Of a DNA stretch of 64,000 bases, positions 26,876 through 35,940 are shown in pieces. Made by a program: the position numbers and the translations under genes. Position 1 is the stretch's first letter. The number at the start of each line of letters is the position of its first letter. The notes beneath the pieces are model-generated. The model made no database searches, was not told the origin of the DNA, and worked only from the letters and a program-made list of their open reading frames with translations. The stretch comes from Dyadobacter subterraneus (GTDB taxonomy: Bacteria > Bacteroidota > Bacteroidia > Cytophagales > Spirosomataceae): assembly GCF_015221875.1 (NCBI RefSeq), contig NZ_JACYGY010000001.1, positions 1 to 64,000 on the forward strand. The letters are read 5' to 3'.

Positions 26876-26910
26876 AGATCAGCATAATCAGGAAATAATA
26901 GAAATTATTA

Positions 26911-26946
26911 TGCGCATCTGAAAGTAATTTTAGATGCGTTTTTCTT
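26911..26946 (+). terminator. Second hairpin with T tract upstream of the GH43 gene
   Basis: CGCATCT pairs with AGATGCG around a 12-nt loop and is followed by five T residues. It lies in the 5' leader of the GH43-like gene, only about 30 nt from its ATG, so it is either a back-up terminator or a leader attenuator. Confidence 0.6.
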
Positions 26947-26974
26947 TTCTTAGAGATTCAAAAACTCAATTTCC

Positions 26975-27916
26975 ATGCGGACGTTATTCTTAATTCTCAT
27001 AAGTTTTACTGTTTTTTATAAACCGGCAAATGCACAAAATGACGTTTTTCTCTTTTCCTATTTTGTGGATAACGGAGAGGATGGTTTACATTTTGCATAC
27101 AGTCGGGATGGATTGAAATGGCAACCTCTTAAAAATGAAAAGTCATTTTTAAGACCCACCGTTGGAAAGGATAAACTGATGCGGGATCCTTGTATAATCA
27201 AAGGCCCGGACGGAATTTTTCATATGGTTTTTACAACCGGCTGGCATGATAAGATTATCGGTTATGCATTTTCCGCAGATTTAATTCATTGGTCAGAACA
27301 AAAGGCAATTCCGGTTATGGATCATGAGCCAACGGCTAAAAACAGCTGGGCTCCAGAAGTTTTTTATGATGATGAACAGAAGAACTATATCATATATTGG
27401 GCAACAACAATCCCCGGAAGACATAGTAACGTTGCGGATTCAGAAAGTGAAAAAGGTTTAAATCATAGAATTTACGCCGTCACGACACCAGATTTTAAAA
27501 CTTTCAGCAAAACAAAACTTTTTTATAATCCGGATTTTACTGTGATCGATGCTACAATTTCAAAGAAAAATGGATTGTATTATATGTTTGTAAAAAACGA
27601 AAATCCGAAACCGGCAGAAAAGAATATTCGGGTGGTAAGTTCAAAACATGCGGCAGGACCATATCCTGTAAAAACGTCACCACCAATTACAGGAAATTAC
27701 TGGGCGGAAGGTCCAACAGCAATTAATATAAAAGATTACACCTACGTATATTTCGATAAGTACCGCGACCACACATATGGCGCTGTCAGGTCGAAGGATA
27801 TGAAGAACTGGGAAGATGTTTCTGATCAGGTAAGTTTTCCGTCGGGAATTCGTCATGGAACGATTTTTACCGTTAGCGAGCCGATTTTTAATGGTTTGGA
27901 AAAGAGTAATAAATGA
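26975..27916 (+). CDS. Secreted GH43-like glycosidase
   Basis: 313 residues with a signal peptide (MRTLFLILISFTVFYKPANAQ). A five-bladed beta-propeller glycosidase: FAYSRDGLKWQPL (blade), the catalytic-base position in MRDPCIIKGPDGIFHMVFTT, APEVFYDDEQKNYIIYWATT, a pKa-modulator-type Asp in FTVIDATISKKNGLYYMF and the general-acid-type Glu in NYWAEGPTAINI. GH43 members usually cleave arabino-, xylo- or galactosides. The substrate is not readable. It stands between fasciclin and DUF4136 genes on the same strand. Confidence 0.8.
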   Translation: MRTLFLILISFTVFYKPANAQNDVFLFSYFVDNGEDGLHFAYSRDGLKWQPLKNEKSFLRPTVGKDKLMRDPCIIKGPDGIFHMVFTTGWHDKIIGYAFSADLIHWSEQKAIPVMDHEPTAKNSWAPEVFYDDEQKNYIIYWATTIPGRHSNVADSESEKGLNHRIYAVTTPDFKTFSKTKLFYNPDFTVIDATISKKNGLYYMFVKNENPKPAEKNIRVVSSKHAAGPYPVKTSPPITGNYWAEGPTAINIKDYTYVYFDKYRDHTYGAVRSKDMKNWEDVSDQVSFPSGIRHGTIFTVSEPIFNGLEKSNK

Positions 27917-28039
27917 AATTTTTCTGACTATATATTAATTTTATATGTTTTCAAGTTAAATAGGTATCTGAAGGCAAAAATTAAACCTTTCCGTTAAAGT
28001 GTTGTCAGATATATCGTAAACTAAAATAAATCTAACTGT

Positions 28040-28612
28040 ATGAAAAGGATAGTGAAAGTGACAAAATCCATCGCGATGATGGTTGTGGCGGGTACTTTAA
28101 TGCTTGCCTGTAGTCAGGCACTTCAAACGAGTTATGACTATGACTCGTCCGTAAATCTTAAACAATTCAAAACTTTCAATGTAGCGCCTGAGCGTAATAA
28201 TGAGCAAGATCCATTGTTGGGCAGTGATTTGAACAAGAGACGATTAAGAGATGCTGTGATTGAAGTAATGCAGTCGAAAGGCTATAAACTGGATCAGAAT
28301 CCGGAAATTGTAGTTCGTTTTATGACGGATGTTAAGGAGCGTCAGCAGGTACGTTCTAACAACTCGTATTCACCTTATATGTGGTGGTATGGTGGCGGAA
28401 ATAATATTTCGACCTACAACTATCAGGAAAGTCGTTTTATCCTGAATATTTATCAGAAAAATAATGAAAAAATGATCTGGCAGGGTTGGGCTTCCGGAAA
28501 AGTGAAACCGCCTACAAAAAAGGATGATCGTGAAACGATGGTGAAAAACACGATGGCTGATATTTTGAGAACATTTCCACAGGCAACTCTGGATACTTAT
28601 AGTTCAAAATAA
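28040..28612 (+). CDS. DUF4136 lipoprotein
   Basis: 190 residues. A lipoprotein signal (VVAGTLMLAC, Cys near 24) is followed by the DUF4136 fold: SYDYDSSVNLKQFKTFNV, SDLNKRRLRDAVIEVMQSKGYKLD, PEIVVRFMTDVKERQQV, a glycine/aromatic insert (MWWYGGGNN) and IYQKNNEKMIWQGWASGKV. The function is unknown; the protein is probably anchored in the periplasm. Its terminator supplies the sequence from which the adjoining tandem array appears to have grown. Confidence 0.93.
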   Translation: MKRIVKVTKSIAMMVVAGTLMLACSQALQTSYDYDSSVNLKQFKTFNVAPERNNEQDPLLGSDLNKRRLRDAVIEVMQSKGYKLDQNPEIVVRFMTDVKERQQVRSNNSYSPYMWWYGGGNNISTYNYQESRFILNIYQKNNEKMIWQGWASGKVKPPTKKDDRETMVKNTMADILRTFPQATLDTYSSK

Positions 28613-28628
28613 AAGCTTTTGAATAAAT

Positions 28629-28668
28629 GAAAAATGGGAGATGGCGATTCGCTGTCTCCCATTTTTTA
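28629..28668 (+). terminator. Intrinsic terminator of the DUF4136 gene
   Basis: AAAATGGGAGA (28631-28641) pairs with TCTCCCATTTT (28655-28665), followed by T residues. Its right arm (GCTGTCTCCCATTT) recurs in each 113-bp repeat that follows. Confidence 0.85.
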
Positions 28669-29217
28669 TTTAATGGTGTGGATATTTATTACGGTGCGCT
28701 GCACCTTTTGGGAAGTCCGGGGTTATCGGGTTTCTTCAAGTATTTTGCCGCTCTGCGGCTTTGCTGTCTCCCATTTGTTCATTTAATGGTGTGGATTTTT
28801 ATTGCGGTGCGCTGCACCTTTTGGGAAGTCCGGGGTTATCGAGTTTCTACAAGTATTTTGCCGCTCTGCGGCTTTGCTGTCTCCCATTTGTTCATTTAAT
28901 GGTGTGGATTTTTATTGCGGTGCGCTGCACCTTTTTGGCAGTCCGGGGTTATCGGTTTCTACCAAGTATTTTGCCGCTCTGCGGCTTTGTTGTCTCCCAT
29001 TTGTTTATTTAATGGTGTGGATTTTTATTGCGGTGCGCTGCACCTTTTTGGCAGTCCGGGGTTATTGAGTTTCTACAAGTATTTTGCCGCTCTGCGGCTT
29101 TGTTGTCTCCCATTTTTTATTTAATGGTGTGGATTTTTATTGCGGTGCGCTGCACCTTATTTGCAGTCCGAGGTATCGTTCGCTACAAATATTGCGCTGC
29201 TTCACTGCTTGGACTTA
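28651..29217 (+). repeat. Tandem array of five ~113-bp units
   Basis: Units start at 28651, 28763, 28876, 28989 and 29102 (G[C/T]TGTCTCCCATTT...). The first four are nearly identical; the fifth diverges in its last third. Each unit contains TTTAATGGTGTGGAT, the palindromes GGTGCGCTGCACC and GCCGCTCTGCGGC, and ends where the next terminator-arm copy begins. It fills the whole gap between the DUF4136 gene and the convergent RND gene. The units are open in all forward frames, but since 113 is not a multiple of 3 and codon use is poor I treat it as non-coding. Confidence 0.93.
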
Positions 29218-29218
29218 T

Positions 29219-32200
29219 TTAATTTTTCTTTGCAACGGTCTTTGACGCCACCTGCAAAGCTTCCCCATTCCGGAATTCTTCAGATGCTTTTTTGATGATC
29301 TGATCTCCTTCGTGTAAATCACCAAAAACCTCAATCAGAGAATCTACAACCGTTCCCGGTTTCACGGTTACCCATTCAGCTTTGCTATCCTTATCGCGAA
29401 TTACGAAAACCTGCTCGCTTGAACTTACAACAGCGGTTCTTGGCACAAATAAAGTTTTACCGGTACGTTCAGTATTCAATTGAACCTGCGCATACATTCC
29501 TGCTTTCAATTCCCGGCCGCTGTTATTAAAGTCAAATTCTGTGATCATCGAGCGATTTGCTTCGGATAAACTTCTTGAACTTCTGGCAAAATTTGCTGTA
29601 TATTTTTTTTCCGGACTCGCAGTTACAGTAAAAGTTACTGAGCCTTTGTCGGGTATTGCGCTGGTTAAGTTTTCAGGAATGGATAGTGTCAAACGTAATT
29701 TTGTATTGTCTTCGAGAACAAAAAGAGGTTTTGAACCGCTTTCTCCCGGTCCAACCAAAGCGCCCGGACTTATATTTCTTTCTGTAATTATTCCATCGAA
29801 AGGAGCAGAAACGATCAGATATTTTGCCAGTTCAGATTTTGAATTAACAAAGGAACGAGCCGCCTGAACATTTCCGCTTGCCACAGCTACGGCAGAACTA
29901 TCCGTCAAAACTCTTGAATGTGCTACATCCATTTCATTTATAGACACGGCGCCTTTTGTTTTATTCGTACGCAAAATACGATTATAGGTATTTCCGCTGA
30001 TCTGATATTTACTAGTGATTTCACTTAGATTTGCTTCGGCTGCAATCAATTGTGCTTTTGCCTGATTCAATTCTGATAGTACTTCCGGAGCTTCAAGAAT
30101 TGCCAAAACCTGTCCTTTTCTTACCATCGAACCACGATCAACCTGAACTGTTTTTACAAATCCTTTCACTTTTGGATGGATGTTTACTTTGTTCCATGGC
30201 AGTAATTCACCAGGCAAAGCCATTTTCTTGGAGGGCTGTAAACTTTGTACAGATGCCATTTCTGTGGCTTGTACTTCCGCTGGTTTTTCTTCCGATTTTT
30301 TCTCGGATTCAGCCTCAGAACCGCAGGAAACAAGCGTTGCTGAAACAATAAAAAGTATGATAATTGATTTGATGGTATTCATGGAAATGGATGGTTGAAG
30401 GTTTTTACGGAAGAAATTACTTTCAGGATCTTCTGGATCCAGGGAAACGGAATGAACGCTTGCTTTTCTTTGTACCAAAGTGAAGACAGCCGGAAGTATC
30501 AAAAGCGATGCTAATGTCGATGCGATCAAACCTCCGATTACCGCCTGACCAAGTGGTGCAATCTGATCTCCGCCTTCTCCCAAACCGGAAGCCATCGGAA
30601 TCATACCGGCAATCATCGCAATACTGGTCATCAAAATCGGACGGATCCGGCTGCCGGCTGCTAGCGTTACTGCCTTTCCCGCATCACCAATTTCAAGTCT
30701 TAGATTTTCAGCGTTGGTTACCATCAAAATAGCATTCGCCACGGATACCCCGACGGACATGATCAGACCCATATAAGATTGAAGATTTAAAGTCGCGCCG
30801 GTAATTAACAGCAATCCAATTGAACCAACAACCACCGCAGGAATTGTAGAAAGTACAACCAGCGAAAGTTTGAACGACTGATAGGTTGCAGCCAAAAGCA
30901 GGAACATGATAATTACGGCAATCATCAAACCGGTTTGCAAACTTGATAAAGTATCGGTCAATAAATTTGACTGACCTTTCAATTCCACAATAACCCCACG
31001 TGGCGGTTCACCTGCATCTTTGATGGCTTTGGTTACAGCTTTTGTTGCGGTACCCAAATCAATTTTTTGAAGATTCGCTGTGATCGTTACCAGGCGGTTT
31101 GGACCGGCACGGTCATATTCACCCGGTGTTGTTTTTTCTGAAAAAGTGGCAACATCAGCCAATAACGGATTACTCGCTCCGCTTTTCAATGGGATTGTTC
31201 CAATATCCTGCACAGAAGTCATTTGATATTCCGGAATCTGTACCTGAACCTGATAGGCTAATCCTTTTGCATCATCAAGCCATAAGTTTTTATCTGTAAA
31301 ACGGCTGGAAGAAGTTGCCGCAACCATGGATCTGGCAACCTGCGTTGAAGTAATTCCTAATTGTCCTGCTCTTTCACGATCAATTGTTACATCCAAAATC
31401 GGATATTCCAGCGGTTGTGCAATCTGAACATCACGGAGGAAAACAATATGATTCATTTCAGCCTGGATTTTCTTGGCAAATTTTCCTGCTTCCTTCACGT
31501 CTTTTGCCGCTACACTTACTTCAATCGGGGTTGAAGAACCCTGGCTCATGATTTTATCAACCAGCTCAATCGGTTCAAATGAAATTTGCAGTTTTGGAAG
31601 TTCTTTTCCAATTCTTTCACGCAAACGTTCTTTCAAAGCATCCATTTTTACCGGAAAATCTTCATGTAAAGAAACCTGCAAAACGGCTTCATGCGGACCG
31701 CTGTTGAAAACGAAAATGTTGGAAGTACCATAACTGGAAGGAACAGTTCCGACATAAGCAGAGGAAATTTCAACATGCTCTTTTCCAACTTCGGATTTGA
31801 TCAGATCAAGTACTTTCAAAGTCGCTTCTTCGGTACGTTCCACACGCGTTCCGTCTGCAATCCGCAGACGCATCTGGAATTGGTGACTGTTTCCATGCGG
31901 TAAAATATCGGTTCCAATCAAAATAAATCCGCCAACAATCAAAAGCACTGCTCCGATTAAATAAACCGGAACAACCAGTTTCCCTTTTGACATAATTCCA
32001 GTCAAAGCATTAAGATATCTCAACTTGAATCTTTCAAAACCTTTTGGTGGTAAAGACGGATGCGCTCCTTCTTCAATTACATCATGAACTTCCTGGTGGT
32101 CAAGCGCCAGTGTTGGTGCTTCGTGTTTTGGATGATCTTTCAAAAGCCAGTTTGCCAAAACCGGAACCAATGTTTGGGAAAGTAAAAACGATGCGATCAT

Positions 32201-33610
32201 GGCAAAACCTACGGCCAATGAAAGTGGCAAGAACATTCCTCTTGGTATACCGCTCATGACAAAAGAAGGTGCAAATACTGCAAGAATCGCAAGTAAAATC
32301 AGGAATTCAGGAAATGCAATTTCCTTACAGGCATCCCAGATCGCCTGTTCCTTGGGTTTTCCCATTTCCTGATGCTGGTGAATATTTTCAATCGTCACCG
32401 TTGCCTGATCAACCAAAACCCCAATCGCGAGCGCAAGTCCGCTCAATGTCATAATGTTGATTGTCTGACCAAACAGATTCATCAGAATCACGGCAGAAAG
32501 AATGGAAATCGGAATGGTTACAACCACGATAATTACACTTCGCCAGTCTCTGAGGAAGAGTAAAACCATTAAACCGGTTAGCAATGCACCCAGAATACCT
32601 TCCGTAATCAAACTTTTCAAAGAGTTTGTAACGTAAACTGACTGGTCAAATTCGTATGAAATTTTCACATCTTCCGGTACCGCATTTCTCAATTGAGGCA
32701 AGGCAGCCCGGATATTATTTACAACATCCAAAGTGGAAGCATCCGATTTTTTTACCACCGGAATATAAACGGCACGACGGCCATTGATCAAGGCATAACT
32801 TACTGTAACATCGGCACCGTCTTCAACCATTCCAACATCTCTGACGAAAACGGTCGGTCCGGCTCCAATGCGAATGGGGATATTCAGAAAATCTTCCGGT
32901 TTTTTGATCAGAGAGTTAACGGGCGTCATTAGCGTGCGGTCGCCCATACGAATATTTCCTGCCGGCGAAGGCTGGTTATTGATGACAATCGATTTAATGA
33001 TTTCTTCCGGTGTCATGTGGTAACTTCTGATTTTTTCAGGATCAACACGGATCACGATAGTACGCTGGTTACCTCCAAATGGCGGTGGACTGGAAACACC
33101 CGGAATTCTGGAAAACATCGGACGCACGCGTGAAGAAGCAAAATCCTGGATTTCATTCAGCGATCTCGACTTACTTTCAAAAACCATTTGTCCGATTGGA
33201 ACCGAGCTCGCATCAAAACGAACCACCTGTGGTGGTACGGTACCCTCAGGCATATACGCTTTGGCCCGCGACACATTATTGGCAACCTCGGCAGCCGCCT
33301 GCGCCATATCCGTTCCGGGATAAAAAGAAAGTTTGATGAGTGAAAGTCCCTGGATCGTTTTTACATCCACATCCCGGATACCCGAAACGTACAGAAAGTG
33401 ATCCTGATAGCGGGTGGCGATGAAACCATCCATCTGGTCGGGCGCCATACCACCGTAAGGCTGCACAACATAAATGGTTGGCAAATCCAGGTTTGGGAAA
33501 ATATCCACAGGAATGGTCCTGATGGATAAAATGGAGAAAAACAGGATGCCGATGACAACCACCACGATGGAAATGGGTTGTCGTAAGGCGGTTCGAATGA
33601 GTTGATACAT
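29219..33610 (-). CDS. RND efflux permease fused to its membrane-fusion lipoprotein
   Basis: One 1463-residue frame. Residues 1 to about 1060 are an HAE1/AcrB-type permease: TM1 SIVVVVIGILFFSILSIRTIPVDIFP, two periplasmic porter regions, the TM4 proton-relay block GVLVDQATVTIENIHQH (second Asp of the usual pair is Gln), and the C-half TM cluster ending ASLLILPAVFTLVQRK. At Met1077 a complete adaptor begins: a lipoprotein signal (ILFIVSATLVSC, Cys1096), the lipoyl/hairpin region (GFVKTVQVDRGSMVRKGQVLAILE...) and beta-barrel domains to the stop. No stop codon separates the parts. With a cytosolic permease C-terminus, the embedded signal would act as a thirteenth helix or be cleaved. TolC lies 28 nt upstream in the same operon. 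Confidence 0.88.
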   Translation of the reverse strand: MYQLIRTALRQPISIVVVVIGILFFSILSIRTIPVDIFPNLDLPTIYVVQPYGGMAPDQMDGFIATRYQDHFLYVSGIRDVDVKTIQGLSLIKLSFYPGTDMAQAAAEVANNVSRAKAYMPEGTVPPQVVRFDASSVPIGQMVFESKSRSLNEIQDFASSRVRPMFSRIPGVSSPPPFGGNQRTIVIRVDPEKIRSYHMTPEEIIKSIVINNQPSPAGNIRMGDRTLMTPVNSLIKKPEDFLNIPIRIGAGPTVFVRDVGMVEDGADVTVSYALINGRRAVYIPVVKKSDASTLDVVNNIRAALPQLRNAVPEDVKISYEFDQSVYVTNSLKSLITEGILGALLTGLMVLLFLRDWRSVIIVVVTIPISILSAVILMNLFGQTINIMTLSGLALAIGVLVDQATVTIENIHQHQEMGKPKEQAIWDACKEIAFPEFLILLAILAVFAPSFVMSGIPRGMFLPLSLAVGFAMIASFLLSQTLVPVLANWLLKDHPKHEAPTLALDHQEVHDVIEEGAHPSLPPKGFERFKLRYLNALTGIMSKGKLVVPVYLIGAVLLIVGGFILIGTDILPHGNSHQFQMRLRIADGTRVERTEEATLKVLDLIKSEVGKEHVEISSAYVGTVPSSYGTSNIFVFNSGPHEAVLQVSLHEDFPVKMDALKERLRERIGKELPKLQISFEPIELVDKIMSQGSSTPIEVSVAAKDVKEAGKFAKKIQAEMNHIVFLRDVQIAQPLEYPILDVTIDRERAGQLGITSTQVARSMVAATSSSRFTDKNLWLDDAKGLAYQVQVQIPEYQMTSVQDIGTIPLKSGASNPLLADVATFSEKTTPGEYDRAGPNRLVTITANLQKIDLGTATKAVTKAIKDAGEPPRGVIVELKGQSNLLTDTLSSLQTGLMIAVIIMFLLLAATYQSFKLSLVVLSTIPAVVVGSIGLLLITGATLNLQSYMGLIMSVGVSVANAILMVTNAENLRLEIGDAGKAVTLAAGSRIRPILMTSIAMIAGMIPMASGLGEGGDQIAPLGQAVIGGLIASTLASLLILPAVFTLVQRKASVHSVSLDPEDPESNFFRKNLQPSISMNTIKSIIILFIVSATLVSCGSEAESEKKSEEKPAEVQATEMASVQSLQPSKKMALPGELLPWNKVNIHPKVKGFVKTVQVDRGSMVRKGQVLAILEAPEVLSELNQAKAQLIAAEANLSEITSKYQISGNTYNRILRTNKTKGAVSINEMDVAHSRVLTDSSAVAVASGNVQAARSFVNSKSELAKYLIVSAPFDGIITERNISPGALVGPGESGSKPLFVLEDNTKLRLTLSIPENLTSAIPDKGSVTFTVTASPEKKYTANFARSSRSLSEANRSMITEFDFNNSGRELKAGMYAQVQLNTERTGKTLFVPRTAVVSSSEQVFVIRDKDSKAEWVTVKPGTVVDSLIEVFGDLHEGDQIIKKASEEFRNGEALQVASKTVAKKN

Positions 33611-33638
33611 AACTATTGATCTTAAAGAAAAGGAGTAA

Positions 33639-35093
33639 TTAGTTTAACTGGTTCAGGAATAGCGATAAATCTCCGGAAGCCGCTGCTTTCATAAGCAATG
33701 CCCGCCAGACATTTCCATTGGTAATGAAGCGGTCAACTTCTGCGCGATTTAATGTTGTTACACTTTGCGCCAATGTAAACAAATCCGTAAGTCCGCTTTC
33801 ATATCTGGCTTCCGCCTGGTTAAATGCAGTATGCGCTGCATCTAACTGAATCGGTGTAAGTTTTGCCTGTTCCAGAGATAATTCAAGCTGCATCTGCGCT
33901 TCTCTCGATTGTCTGTCGAGCTGAATTTTCTGTGTATTGAATATTTCTTTAAAGCGTTCAACCTGAAATTGTTCCGCTCTGTAATCATTTTTAACTTTAA
34001 GAATACTCGTTAAATTCCAACGGGTTGAAATACCAAACAGATAATTGTAAACCTGATAACTAACACCACTGCTAAAATCTGTCCGGTAAGCATTGTCTGT
34101 ATTGGAAACGCCAGAACCTCTTCCCCAGCCAGCAGCTGTTAAAGAAATAGAGGGAAGAAACGATTTTCTAACCGCCTGACTGCGGGCATAGGATGCGTCA
34201 ATTTGTGATTGTGAAAAAAGCAGGGATGGATTTTTTAGAAAAGTACTTTCTGTATTTACTGTTACCGGCAATTGAGAATAAAACCGCATGGTATCAACCT
34301 GAATGCTGTCTTCCAGATGTCCGCTTAATTCTGAAAGTCGAAGTCGCTGTACTTTTTCAGCTCTTCTGCTTTCCAGCAGTAATAATTTTGCTTTCGCATA
34401 CTCAGCGCCGGCCAGAGAACTGTCAACGCCCGGACGCATGCCGGATTCTACGGCTGCATCGGTAACTTGTTTAAAAACCAGCGCTCTTTCCAGATTTTGA
34501 CGTTGTGCTTCAACCAGTTTCTGATTGATAAGCAAAACCAGATATGCATCTACAATTCTTACCTGATGCTGAAAAAGTTCGTTTTCGTAATCAGCCTGTG
34601 AGCGATTGATATCGGCTTGTGCAGCTTTTACATTTGCATTCACTTTACCAAAATTGAAAACTTTCCAGTCAACCATGGCCGTTGTAAAACTACCAAAAGC
34701 ACCTTTGTAGATATTCTCGGTCCGAATCCCGCCCGAAGGAGACAATGCGCTTCCTTCATTTGGTAAAAAAGCACCGTTCACACTATTACCCGTGGAAAAG
34801 GTATATTGATCCTGGACAATAAAGGAAGGCAGGTAGTCCGTTTTAACAGATTTAACACGACTTTCGGCGCTTTTAATTTCTGCTTGTTTTGCTTTAAGAA
34901 ACGGGTAGTTTTGCTTGCCCTCTTCCAGAACCTGTTGTAACGTAACTTTTTGAGCAACAGCCTTAAAAGTGATTGCTGAACATAAATTAAGAAGCAAAAA
35001 CAGATAAATCCTTCGCGGGAATTTTTGCTTTTGTCCCTCTTCGGGAAAATTTGCCCCCCAAAATGGGATTTTTTGAAGAATTTGATAGAACAT
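33639..35093 (-). CDS. TolC-family outer-membrane efflux channel
   Basis: 484 residues. A signal core (RRIYLFLLLNLCSAITFKAVAQ, about 27-48) follows an unusually long polar lead; no other Met lies before it, so a non-ATG start nearer 27 is possible. The mature part shows TolC repeats: KVTLQQVLEEGKQNYPFLKAKQAEIKSAESRVKSVKTDYLPSF in the first half and NPSLLFSQSQIDASYARSQAVRKSFLPSISL in the second, with long coiled-coil helices. It is first gene of the efflux operon and divergent from the OmpR/kinase pair, which probably controls it. Confidence 0.9.
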   Translation of the reverse strand: MFYQILQKIPFWGANFPEEGQKQKFPRRIYLFLLLNLCSAITFKAVAQKVTLQQVLEEGKQNYPFLKAKQAEIKSAESRVKSVKTDYLPSFIVQDQYTFSTGNSVNGAFLPNEGSALSPSGGIRTENIYKGAFGSFTTAMVDWKVFNFGKVNANVKAAQADINRSQADYENELFQHQVRIVDAYLVLLINQKLVEAQRQNLERALVFKQVTDAAVESGMRPGVDSSLAGAEYAKAKLLLLESRRAEKVQRLRLSELSGHLEDSIQVDTMRFYSQLPVTVNTESTFLKNPSLLFSQSQIDASYARSQAVRKSFLPSISLTAAGWGRGSGVSNTDNAYRTDFSSGVSYQVYNYLFGISTRWNLTSILKVKNDYRAEQFQVERFKEIFNTQKIQLDRQSREAQMQLELSLEQAKLTPIQLDAAHTAFNQAEARYESGLTDLFTLAQSVTTLNRAEVDRFITNGNVWRALLMKAAASGDLSLFLNQLN

Positions 35094-35231
35094 GGAAATA
35101 TACTATAATGGGTGTCAGGAAATTTTAAACGAAGCTAAAAGCCAATTTGGGAAACATTTGGGAATTCAGGAGAAAAGTCTACTAATCTTATAGAATAAAA
35201 TTATTTCCTAAATATTTCCAACATCCGGATA

Positions 35232-35239
35232 TAGTTTTG
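35232..35239 (+). promoter_or_regulatory. Candidate -7 promoter element of the OmpR/kinase operon
   Basis: TAGTTTTG matches the Bacteroidota TAnnTTTG -7 consensus 24 nt before the ATG at 35263. No good TTG is found about 20 nt upstream, so the call is tentative. Confidence 0.35.
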
Positions 35240-35262
35240 CCCGATAATAACTACATTCTTAA

Positions 35263-35940
35263 ATGAAAATATTAGTTGTCGAAGACGAGAAAGGGTTGGC
35301 GGAAAGCATTGTGGATTATCTGACAAAAGAAGGATTCATTTGCGAGGTTGCTAATACATTCTGGCAGGCCGACGAAAAGGTCAGCCTATATCAATATGAT
35401 TGTACCATTGTTGATCTCACATTGCCAGATGGTGAAGGTTTTGGTATTATTCAAACTTTAAAAAAAATAGCAGCCACGACCGGTATCATTATTATATCCG
35501 CAAGAAATACTTTGGAGGATAAGATAAAGGGGCTGGAAATCGGTTCTGACGATTATATGACCAAACCTTTTCATCTTTCCGAATTGAATGCCCGTGTAAA
35601 ATCATTGATACGTCGCCGGAATTTTGGAGGAAATAATGATATGGCATGGCGGGAAATCCGGGTCCAGTTACAGGCACGAAAAGTTTTTGTTGGAGAAAAG
35701 GAAACACTTTTGTCCAGAAAGGAATATGATCTATTGTTATATTTTCTTTCCAATATCGATGTTGCACTTACCAAAGAATCCATCGCGGAACATCTTTGGG
35801 GGGATCACATGGATTCAGCGGATTCTCTGGATATGGTTTATTCGCATATTAAAAATCTTCGCCGTAAAATTCTGGAAAAGGGCGGAAAAGATTATATTCA
35901 GTCTATCTATGGTATTGGCTATAAATTCGCAGCTTCTTGA
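35263..35940 (+). CDS. OmpR-family response regulator
   Basis: 225 residues: a receiver domain (acidic VVEDEKG, phosphoacceptor Asp51 in TIVDLTLPDGEG, switch IIISARN, SDDYMTKPF Lys) and an OmpR/PhoB winged helix (LLSRKEYDLLLYFLSN, SLDMVYSHIKNLRRKILEKG, IQSIYGIGYKF). The stop overlaps the kinase start by 4 nt (TTGA). It is divergent from the TolC/RND operon across a 169-nt spacer, so regulation of that efflux operon is likely but inferred. Confidence 0.93.
   Translation: MKILVVEDEKGLAESIVDYLTKEGFICEVANTFWQADEKVSLYQYDCTIVDLTLPDGEGFGIIQTLKKIAATTGIIIISARNTLEDKIKGLEIGSDDYMTKPFHLSELNARVKSLIRRRNFGGNNDMAWREIRVQLQARKVFVGEKETLLSRKEYDLLLYFLSNIDVALTKESIAEHLWGDHMDSADSLDMVYSHIKNLRRKILEKGGKDYIQSIYGIGYKFAAS

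Noticed and set aside
28627..29222. Overlapping plus-strand open frames with repeated motifs such as FNGVDFYCGALHL
   Set aside because: They arise because the 113-bp unit is open in several frames and shifts frame with each copy. Codon use and composition do not look coding, and no homologous fold is visible.
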